Shown here: in pieces, positions 1-4,964 of the stretch
Position numbering within the stretch: the stretch's first letter is position 1
Layout of the letters: each line of letters opens with the position of its first letter
Assembly: GCA_003567805.1 (NCBI GenBank)
Contig: PWYP01000125.1
Span: 1 to 8,433, forward strand
Length of the DNA: 8,433 nt
Direction of reading: 5' to 3'
DNA from: PVC group bacterium
GTDB lineage: Bacteria > Verrucomicrobiota > Kiritimatiellia > UBA8416
Made by a program: the position numbers and the translations under genes
The notes under the pieces: generated by a model
Told to the model about the DNA's origin: nothing
Database searches by the model: none
The model's input: the letters and a program-made list of their open reading frames with translations, nothing else

Positions 1-23
1 AATACACATCATTACTCGATGCA

Positions 24-1058
24 TTATGAATTTCTTACTGGATACAGTTCCGACCAAGGACGCGTTTGCCGCGAAATCACCGTATCGACTATGGTACGTA
101 CTTCTTCACACGAAGAGAGCGTACTGAATCGACGCCGCATATCAGCCCAGTGCTCGAGCCCTGCTAGATATTGCATCAAATGACAACGAAATTGCAGCGC
201 TGCTGCACGGTCCGCATCGATCGATGCCCTGCGCCGCAAGAGCCTTTCTCTTTGTTTCAAGGCAAGCATGGCATCCAAGTGCAAATGGACGACTTCCCGT
301 AGCTCGGCATAGTCTCGGGCCGGAATGGGACCGTTATGCAGCAGTGCTTCAGCATCAGATAAGATCCATGGATTGCCGACAGCCCCACGAGCCAACATAA
401 CCGCATCAACACCATACCTGCGCAACACATCGACAGCCTGTCGCGCTGTTTTTATGCCCCCGTTTCCAATGATAGGAATGGAAGCACGCTCTTTTACGTT
501 ACCAATCAAATCCCAGTCTGCACGCCCTTTGTGATGCTGATCAGCAAAGCGACCATGAATAGTCAATGCTGCAGCCCCACCATTCTCAACACGGCTGAGA
601 ATCTCCATAATTTTTACTTGGCCAAGATCATAGCCAATTCGCGTTTTGACCGTAACCGGTAATTTCACAACGGAAGAAACGGCTTCTACGATTGCCCCAA
701 TTTGCTTGGGATCGCGAATCAAGGCTGCACCCGCTCCTTTGGAAACAATTTTGCGTACAGGACATCCACAATTGATATCGATTGCCGCAAAACAACCTTT
801 TGCCTCCAGCATTTGCGCTGCCTCTGCCATGGCAGCAGGATCCGCCCCGTAGATATGCCCCGCAACGGGGTGCTCATCAGTGTCACAAGACAGTAAATGC
901 CACGATGGCGCCGCATTTCTGACAATACCCTGCGCAACGGTCACTTCGGTAAAAAACAGTCCCCCGCCAAACCGGCGGAACACCTTGCGCATGGCTTGAT
1001 CAGTGTATCCCGCCATCGGGGCTAACCAAAAAGGTGTGCTAGAGCTCAGTGCCTGCAC
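24..1058 (-). CDS. dus: tRNA-dihydrouridine synthase (Dus family)
   Basis: FMN- and NADPH-dependent enzyme that reduces uridines in the D-loop of tRNA to dihydrouridine in the cytoplasm. The 344-residue product has the complete family signature. APMAGYTD is at residues 13-20. The INCGCP segment holds the expected catalytic cysteine C99. K138 lies in VTVKTR and H168/R170 in the LTIHGR strand. FMN-phosphate-binding GNGG (198-201) and ARGAVGNPW (223-231) close the TIM barrel, and a helical C-terminal tRNA-binding domain follows. Length fits DusB/NifR3-like proteins, but I cannot fix the subfamily and hence the target uridine. The start is GTG; an AGGAG Shine-Dalgarno sequence at 1067-1071 lies 8 nt upstream and supports it. 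The start overlaps the end of maf by 13 bp, so the two genes are probably cotranscribed and translationally coupled. Function is inferred from family motifs. Confidence 0.95.
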   Translation of the reverse strand: MQALSSSTPFWLAPMAGYTDQAMRKVFRRFGGGLFFTEVTVAQGIVRNAAPSWHLLSCDTDEHPVAGHIYGADPAAMAEAAQMLEAKGCFAAIDINCGCPVRKIVSKGAGAALIRDPKQIGAIVEAVSSVVKLPVTVKTRIGYDLGQVKIMEILSRVENGGAAALTIHGRFADQHHKGRADWDLIGNVKERASIPIIGNGGIKTARQAVDVLRRYGVDAVMLARGAVGNPWILSDAEALLHNGPIPARDYAELREVVHLHLDAMLALKQRERLLRRRASIDADRAAALQFRCHLMQYLAGLEHWADMRRRFSTLSSCEEVRTIVDTVISRQTRPWSELYPVRNS

Positions 1059-1609
1059 GACAAAAGCTCCTGAATCCGCTCCAAAGGTAACCCCATGATG
1101 TTTGTCCTTGACCCTTTATACGATGCAATGAGCAAATCCCCGCTCTCATCAATATCATAGGCTCCGGCACGATCATACGGCTGCACCCGATCAAGATAAT
1201 CATGAATATCATCTACTGAAAGCCGTTTGAACATCACCCAGGATGTCTCAACTCCGCATGTGCCCGGCGGATCCCCCTCCCCCTCACATGCTAGCACATA
1301 TCCAGTATGTACGGCCTGCAATCGTCCCGACTCGCGCTGCAACATACCTTCTGCTTCAGCTCGGTTACGTGGCTTTCCTAAAACCTCTCCATCAATTTCT
1401 ACTGCTGTATCAGCCGCCAAAATCAAGGCATCCGGTTCCCGCTCGCAACACCAACGCCACTTACGTAGAGCATTTTCCAACACCAAGTCACGAGGTGACA
1501 TGCCGCCGGACAATTCGTCGACCCTCGGATGCATACACCGAAAAGGGAAACCCAGCGTAGATACCAAACGGTGACGACGAGGCGATTGAGAAGAAAGAAC
1601 CACATTCAT
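1046..1609 (-). CDS. maf: Maf-family nucleoside triphosphate pyrophosphatase
   Basis: House-cleaning enzyme of the Maf/HAM1 superfamily, which hydrolyses non-canonical or surplus nucleoside triphosphates (dTTP/UTP or modified bases, depending on subfamily) to monophosphate and pyrophosphate. The 187-residue length is typical. Family motifs seen: N-terminal LSSQSPRRHRLV (5-16), AADT (65-68) with the likely catalytic Asp D67, LGKP (78-81), SGR followed by HTGYVL (94-106), PYDRAGAY (144-151), and the C-terminal SRTNIMGLPL (167-176). Substrate choice between YhdE-like and YceF-like types cannot be settled by eye. The first motif has SQSPRR where ASxSPRR is usual, a mild change. The ATG has a GGAG sequence 7 nt upstream. 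The 3' end overlaps dus by 13 bp, and a 79-bp gap separates it from the upstream regulator gene, so dtxR-like, maf and dus could share a transcript. Confidence 0.95.
   Translation of the reverse strand: MNVVLSSQSPRRHRLVSTLGFPFRCMHPRVDELSGGMSPRDLVLENALRKWRWCCEREPDALILAADTAVEIDGEVLGKPRNRAEAEGMLQRESGRLQAVHTGYVLACEGEGDPPGTCGVETSWVMFKRLSVDDIHDYLDRVQPYDRAGAYDIDESGDLLIASYKGSRTNIMGLPLERIQELLSCRH
1067..1071 (-). promoter_or_regulatory. Ribosome binding site deciding the GTG start of dus
   Basis: On the minus strand this reads AGGAG, 8 nt before the GTG at 1058, inside the 3' end of maf. No ATG at the expected N-terminus competes with it, so it selects the GTG start. Confidence 0.75.
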
Positions 1610-1629
1610 GTCTCAACTCCGCGCTCGCG

Positions 1630-1639
1630 GTTTGCAAAC
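1630..1639. repeat. 10-bp perfect palindrome upstream of maf
   Basis: GTTTGCAAAC is self-complementary and lies 21-30 bp before the maf start in the 79-bp gap to the regulator gene. It may be chance. It shares the TTGCA/TGCAA core with two longer inverted repeats, at 2189 and 4897. No factor-independent terminator is seen in this gap. Confidence 0.3.
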
Positions 1640-1688
1640 ATGCCCCCGGTGTGGCAACAAACAATACACCATGTAAGCTGAACCTCGT

Positions 1689-2132
1689 TTACTGCTCTTG
1701 CAAATATGTCCGAAAGCCGGAAAACCATTTACAATCCTCGGCTTCACGTGCATGTAAATACGTATAAAACTGTTCAATACGCTTCAGCAATACAGGATCC
1801 ATCACATGCTCCATACGGCAGGCATTAGCATCGGCTACATCATCCGCAATAAGCAGCACATCCCGCAAAAACCGACTTAACAAATCATGCCGACCAGCCA
1901 CGCGCTGTGCTGCACGCCGACCAGCCTCTTTTAGCTCAACGCGACCGTACGGTTCATAGTCGATCAAGCCTTTCTCTGTTAGCATCTTCAGAGCAGCTGT
2001 CACGGTAGATTTGTGAACGCCAAGCTTTAATGCCAGATCACGCACACGCGCCCGACCCTGTTCTGCCTCTAATGCCATGATCGCCTCAAGATAATCCTCT
2101 TGAGCCGCTGATATATGCGCATCATCCATCAT
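1689..2132 (-). CDS. DtxR/MntR-family metal-dependent transcriptional regulator
   Basis: Predicted cytoplasmic DNA-binding repressor controlled by Fe(II) or Mn(II). The 147-residue product has an N-terminal winged helix-turn-helix (about 8-65; helix region RVRDLALKLGVHKSTVTAAL) and a helical dimerisation/metal domain (about 75-140). It lacks the C-terminal SH3-like domain of DtxR/IdeR, so it has the two-domain MntR layout. Likely metal ligands by alignment from memory are D13 and E16 (MntR-like), H82, then C105, E108 and H109 in a CRMEHVM segment that closely resembles DtxR. MntR normally has Glu at the C105 position, so Fe versus Mn specificity is unclear. The start is one of two tandem ATGs; only a weak purine-rich SD precedes it. 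Its own 138-bp upstream region holds an inverted repeat that could be an autoregulatory operator. No metal transporter lies next to it here, so its targets are unknown. Confidence 0.9.
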   Translation of the reverse strand: MMDDAHISAAQEDYLEAIMALEAEQGRARVRDLALKLGVHKSTVTAALKMLTEKGLIDYEPYGRVELKEAGRRAAQRVAGRHDLLSRFLRDVLLIADDVADANACRMEHVMDPVLLKRIEQFYTYLHAREAEDCKWFSGFRTYLQEQ

Positions 2133-2188
2133 ATCTATCTTTCATGTAACAAGGAAATACAACGTTGTGGTTTCAGTGTAAGAAACAA

Positions 2189-2203
2189 TTGCATAAAATG
2201 CAA
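2189..2203. promoter_or_regulatory. Inverted repeat upstream of the DtxR/MntR-like gene, candidate operator
   Basis: TTGCAT-AAA-ATGCAA, two perfect 6-bp arms around 3 bp, lies 57-71 bp upstream of the regulator's start. On the minus strand its TTGCAT is followed after 17 bp by TACACT, a weak -35/-10 pair, so the palindrome would overlap a promoter. DtxR-family repressors commonly autoregulate through palindromes, but this does not match a known DtxR or MntR box. The role is inferred from position only. Confidence 0.35.
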
Positions 2204-2239
2204 AAGCCTCTTGGACTACAATAAATAGCACTGTGGGGG

Positions 2240-2269
2240 CACGAACGGAACTTCAGGGCATCACGAACG
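2240..2269. repeat. Direct repeat CACGAACG, 22-bp period
   Basis: CACGAACG occurs at 2240-2247 and 2262-2269, about two helical turns apart, between the end of the YchF-like gene and the regulator gene's promoter region. It could be a paired protein-binding site or chance. I see no stem-loop followed by a T-run that would end the YchF-like transcript. Confidence 0.3.
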
Positions 2270-2270
2270 A

Positions 2271-3296
2271 TCATACATTAAAGAGAAAGTGGCATACATC
2301 ACCATCTTCCAGAACGTAGTCTCTGCCCTTGGTGAGCATCTTACCCTGCTCCTTAGCTGCAGCCTCGGAGCCAGCCTCCATCAAATCATGATACTTAATT
2401 ACTTCAACGCGTATGAACCCGCGTTCAATATCGCTATGAATTTTGCCGCCTGCCACAGGGGCAGATGACCCCTTGCGAATCGTCCAAGCACGACACTCAT
2501 CTTTGCCCGCCGTGTAAAACGACATCAAACCCTGGGCATCATAGGCAGCCGCATTAAAGCGATCCAACCCACTTTCTCGAAGCCCCAGACTCTCCAGAAA
2601 TTCCGTACGTTCGGAAGCATCTTCCATCGATGCAATTTCCTGTTCAATCAAACAAGAGACAGCTAATCGCCCTTTTTCTCCCTCGGTTTGTCCCTCGGAA
2701 ACATTTTCCACGACTAAAACCGGTAACATCGTCAGCAATCCCAAACTACGAATGGCGTTTACGCCATCCTGTCCAAGTTCAACATCGCGCAACACCACGC
2801 CTGACTCCAGTTGTTTCATACAATACTGTAGCGTAGACTGCTCCAGCTTCTGCTGCGACGAAAGGCCCGCCTTAGCCTCTTTTTCCAGACGCGCCAAGCG
2901 CTTTTCAACGAGTTCCATATCCGCAAACAGCAATTCGGTACGCAATTCTTCTTCATCACGGTCCGCATGCACGCTCCCCGAGGCATGGTATACCTGATCA
3001 GAGTCAAAAGAACGCACAACCAAACACAATAAATCGCAACGGCGCGCAGCATCCAACCATGCACGCGACGCACTACCCGATACGGCATCCGGACACAATA
3101 CAAAGTGGTTGTCAGCGTAAACCGTACGCTTGGAAGAAAACAAGGCATGCAATTGATCCACTCGCTCATCACGAATCGGAGCAATCCCCTCAACGACTTC
3201 TCCAGGCTTTCGAGATTCAGGAACCGTGCGGCCGGTCAATAACGAAAATAATGTTTTCTTCCCTGCTTGCGGAAGACCAATCAAAGCAATTTTCAT
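2271..3296 (-). CDS. Divergent YchF/OLA1-like P-loop protein with TGS domain
   Basis: Relative of YchF (Obg-like translation factor ATPase, ribosome-associated). The C-terminal third matches YchF closely: RAWTIRKGSSAP (269-280), GGKIHSDIERGFIRVEVI (283-300), AAAKEQGK (312-319), RDYVLEDGDV (325-334) and a terminal FNV, which form the TGS-like domain. The middle carries a helical coiled segment (about 110-165), and LPVLVVENVSE (191-201) gives the family's NxxE motif in place of NKxD. The N-terminal nucleotide site is eroded. The P-loop GLPQAGKKT (7-15) has Lys where Ser/Thr should bind Mg. The FPFxT switch-I motif is absent, and the DxAG switch-II segment is replaced by CPDAVSG (68-74). At 341 residues it is shorter than the usual 360 or so. 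Its ATG lies 3 nt after the stop of the zinc-ribbon gene with no clear SD, which suggests translational coupling. It is a YchF paralog of unknown role; ATPase activity is doubtful. Confidence 0.88.
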   Translation of the reverse strand: MKIALIGLPQAGKKTLFSLLTGRTVPESRKPGEVVEGIAPIRDERVDQLHALFSSKRTVYADNHFVLCPDAVSGSASRAWLDAARRCDLLCLVVRSFDSDQVYHASGSVHADRDEEELRTELLFADMELVEKRLARLEKEAKAGLSSQQKLEQSTLQYCMKQLESGVVLRDVELGQDGVNAIRSLGLLTMLPVLVVENVSEGQTEGEKGRLAVSCLIEQEIASMEDASERTEFLESLGLRESGLDRFNAAAYDAQGLMSFYTAGKDECRAWTIRKGSSAPVAGGKIHSDIERGFIRVEVIKYHDLMEAGSEAAAKEQGKMLTKGRDYVLEDGDVCHFLFNV

Positions 3297-3299
3297 GGT

Positions 3300-3755
3300 T
3301 CAGGATTTCTGCTTCCCGTCATCTTCGCCATGTATAGCTGCGCTCAACTGGCGAAACGACTCGGTTAACGTCTGCAAGGCCGACTCTACCAAACCAAGGC
3401 GCTCGTCCACTGTCGCACGCTGCCAACGCTGCGCGGTTTGATCGCGCTCAAGCTCATCCCGCCGTTGCAACAGATCTTCCACAGCATTTTCAAGCCCGAG
3501 AATACGCTCTTGCGCATGATGCAATGACCGCCGCAAATGAATCACACGCAGTTCTTGATCCTCTGAACTACTATCAACGTCTTCGAGTTCCATGCCCTCT
3601 GGTATCGGAACTTCTATGTCATTGCCACAATCAGAACACGTAATCGTGAGGCCTGCACCACGATAATCGATTGCAAGACTCTTGCTGCAGTGCGGGCAAT
3701 CAAAGACAATATCTGTTTCTTTGATTTCGTCTTCCAGTTCTGGAATTTCGCCCAT
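3300..3755 (-). CDS. Zinc-ribbon / coiled-coil protein of unknown function
   Basis: I do not recognise a named family. The 151-residue protein begins with a short acidic segment, followed by a four-cysteine zinc ribbon: CPHC at 20-23 and CSDC at 40-43, with an intervening strand-rich stretch. An acidic Ser/Glu-rich linker (51-68) leads to two predicted coiled-coil helices. In the first, hydrophobics occupy a/d positions at 71, 74, 78, 81, 85, 88, 92 and 95. In the second, V116, L120, V123, L127, L130, F134, L137 and I141 follow perfect 4-3 spacing. No signal peptide or membrane segment is present, so it is probably cytoplasmic and oligomeric. The ATG has a strong GGAGG (3764-3768) 8 nt upstream. 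It sits 69 bp after rpmB and 3 nt before the YchF-like gene, so a joint role in translation or nucleic-acid binding is a reasonable but untested guess. Confidence 0.85.
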   Translation of the reverse strand: MGEIPELEDEIKETDIVFDCPHCSKSLAIDYRGAGLTITCSDCGNDIEVPIPEGMELEDVDSSSEDQELRVIHLRRSLHHAQERILGLENAVEDLLQRRDELERDQTAQRWQRATVDERLGLVESALQTLTESFRQLSAAIHGEDDGKQKS

Positions 3756-3824
3756 TACCTATGCCTCCAAACGAGTCATGCAACTCCACACGTCTGCGCA
3801 TGCAATGTGAGGAAACGCGTGACG

Positions 3825-4061
3825 TTACAGGCTAGTTGGTTTTACAACCTTACCGGCCCGAATACAGGATGCACACACATTCACCCGCCGAGTCACACCA
3901 TCTACAACGGCACGCACACGCTGAATATTCGGCAGAAAACGACGACGCGTTATCCCCGTCGTATGTAAACCAATACCGCCCTTGCTTTTACGCAAACCCT
4001 TGCGAATAATACGATTGCCCGTAGCTGGGCCTTTGCCACAAACTTCACAAACTCTTGCCAT
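3825..4061 (-). CDS. rpmB: 50S ribosomal protein L28 (bL28, four-cysteine zinc form)
   Basis: Structural protein of the large ribosomal subunit. The 78-residue product opens with MARVCEVCGKGPATGN, has the core TRRRFLPNIQRVR (38-50), and ends with a VNVCASCIRAGK segment (60-71). C5/C8 and C63/C66 form two CxxC pairs, the zinc-binding C+ form of L28. Relative to Proteobacterial L28 there is an extra Gly/Lys-rich stretch (about 20-37, including SKGGIGLHTTGI) before the RRRFLPN core. This longer type is known to me mainly from PVC and Bacteroidetes-like lineages, which informs the taxonomic guess. The start is fixed by GGAGG (4070-4074) 8 nt upstream of ATG. It is the first gene of a likely rpmB - zinc-ribbon - YchF-like unit, and the 143-bp upstream gap is the probable promoter region. 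Confidence 0.97.
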   Translation of the reverse strand: MARVCEVCGKGPATGNRIIRKGLRKSKGGIGLHTTGITRRRFLPNIQRVRAVVDGVTRRVNVCASCIRAGKVVKPTSL

Positions 4062-4204
4062 AATTCATCCCTCCAAAAGATGAGCACTCTACGTGAAACA
4101 AACCACTTTATGCAAGAACAAACTTCTCAAAACCATGGATCAACCATAAAAATACGCTAAAATAGACAACCGGTTTTACCATCAACAGGATATATTGCTT
4201 CTGA
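4062..4204 (-). promoter_or_regulatory. Probable rpmB promoter region (coaB-rpmB gap)
   Basis: This gap of 143 bp is AT-rich between about 4149 and 4167 (minus strand CTATTTTAGCGTATTTTT), consistent with -10-like boxes, but no convincing -35/-10 pair at standard spacing can be named. AACCAT occurs twice, 11 bp apart, near 4132 and 4143, and an 8-bp palindrome AACCGGTT lies near 4170. No clear terminator for coaB is visible. The promoter assignment rests on gap size, composition and the strong rpmB ribosome site at 4070-4074. Confidence 0.35.
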
Positions 4205-4843
4205 CTATCCCGCAACCATGTGCTCAATCCAATCAAGTATTTTCTGGGCAACCTCGTGCTTGGATTGCAAAGGAAACGCATAAATAGCCCCTGCTTTATC
4301 GATCAGAGTAACAGCATTGGTGTCCACACCAAAACCAGCATCCGATCGGCTCACGTCATTCGCGACAATGCCGTCCATGCCCTTGCGCACCAGTTTGTCA
4401 CGCGCATATGAAAGCACATCATGCGTTTCAGCAGCAAACCCGACGATGATTTGCTCAGGACGGCGAATCCGTTGAACCGCTTCTAAAATATCCGCCGTTC
4501 GCACTAACTGCAATGTCGACTGCATTGCAGTTTTTTTCAACTTATGGCTCGAAACTTCACATGGACGCCAATCTGCCACCGCTGCACACATAACCAACAC
4601 ATCCATACCCGGAAGTTGTTGCAATACAACATCATGCATCTCTTGAGCGGTTGTAATCCGGCTACACATCACATGAGCCGGTGGCGAAAGGGATACAGGC
4701 CCGCTGACGAGGTGTACATCGTGACCACGAAGCCTAGCCACATCTGCGATGGCATATCCCATTTTCCCAGATGAACGGTTACTTAAAAACCGTATGGGGT
4801 CCAGATATTCTCTCGTAGGTCCTGCTGTTACCAATATTTTCAT
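4205..4843 (-). CDS. coaB: Stand-alone CoaB: phosphopantothenate-cysteine ligase
   Basis: Catalyses nucleotide-dependent ligation of 4'-phosphopantothenate with cysteine in coenzyme A synthesis. The 212 residues correspond to the C-terminal CoaB half of the bifunctional CoaBC (Dfp) protein. Motifs: TAGPTRE (6-12), SNRSSGKMG (21-29), AAVADWRP (87-94), KLKK (101-104), GFAAET (135-140) and VANDV (160-164). No flavin-binding CoaC decarboxylase domain is present upstream. An in-frame TAA lies three codons before the ATG, so the protein is not the truncated end of a fusion. CoaC must be encoded elsewhere, as happens in several lineages with split genes. No Shine-Dalgarno sequence is visible before the ATG, unlike most neighbours. 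It is divergent from typA and precedes rpmB by 143 bp, so cotranscription with rpmB is uncertain. Confidence 0.93.
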   Translation of the reverse strand: MKILVTAGPTREYLDPIRFLSNRSSGKMGYAIADVARLRGHDVHLVSGPVSLSPPAHVMCSRITTAQEMHDVVLQQLPGMDVLVMCAAVADWRPCEVSSHKLKKTAMQSTLQLVRTADILEAVQRIRRPEQIIVGFAAETHDVLSYARDKLVRKGMDGIVANDVSRSDAGFGVDTNAVTLIDKAGAIYAFPLQSKHEVAQKILDWIEHMVAG

Positions 4844-4893
4844 TACGACACATTACGCATTCTTACGACCGGAAACAACTCCAGATCGTAATG
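4841..4893. repeat. CATTACG repeats at the coaB start
   Basis: CATTACG occurs at 4841-4847 and 4852-4858 (11 bp apart) and inverted as CGTAATG at 4887-4893. The first copy includes the coaB start codon. With no Shine-Dalgarno before coaB, bound protein or mRNA structure here could affect its expression; chance is also possible. Confidence 0.3.
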
Positions 4894-4896
4894 CCG

Positions 4897-4914
4897 GCTT
4901 GCACACATGCAAGC
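4897..4914. repeat. Perfect inverted repeat GCTTGCA-N4-TGCAAGC
   Basis: The two 7-bp arms are exactly complementary around CACA and lie 51-68 bp before the typA start. There is no T-run after it on either strand, so it is not a terminator. It is either an operator for a dimeric regulator or a small hairpin in the typA leader. Its TTGCA/TGCAA core resembles the repeat at 2189-2203, but the spacer differs by 1 bp. Confidence 0.5.
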
Positions 4915-4953
4915 TTCATGATAAACACCCCCGCTTTTGAAATAAGAACAGTC

Positions 4954-4958
4954 AGGGA
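4954..4958 (+). promoter_or_regulatory. Ribosome binding site for the TTG start of typA
   Basis: AGGGA lies 6 nt before TTG at 4965. Together with the upstream in-frame TGA and the conserved N-terminus, it fixes the non-ATG start. Confidence 0.75.
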
Positions 4959-4964
4959 AAGAAC

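Larger units (their letters stand above)
4844..4964. promoter_or_regulatory. Divergent coaB / typA promoter region
   Basis: This 121-bp spacer must contain the promoters of both genes. Towards coaB it holds repeated CATTACG elements; towards typA it holds a perfect 7-bp inverted repeat (4897-4914) and the typA ribosome site. A weak typA promoter could pair TTGCAC (4899-4904) with the A-rich stretch at 4920-4926, which would place the inverted repeat over the -35 box. I cannot name a confident promoter. Confidence 0.5.

Noticed and set aside
1243..1622. A 15-bp exact repeat, ATGTCTCAACTCCGC, at 1243-1257 and 1608-1622
   Set aside because: One copy is inside maf coding sequence and the other covers the maf start and its ribosome site. 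There is no extended similarity or mobile-element structure, so coincidence is the simplest reading.
2816..3193. Overlapping 125-residue frame within the YchF-like gene
   Set aside because: Same strand, but a shifted frame of a gene with clear YchF similarity; the translation is Arg/Cys/Trp-rich and resembles no domain.
2271..3296. The YchF-like gene as a pseudogene
   Set aside because: The frame is uninterrupted, the C-terminal domain is highly conserved, and the start is coupled to the previous gene. Motif loss is confined to the nucleotide site, which suggests divergence rather than decay.
4897..4914. Factor-independent terminator at the inverted repeat in the coaB/typA spacer
   Set aside because: The stem is only 7 bp and no T-run follows on either strand. 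It also lies upstream of both genes rather than after either.
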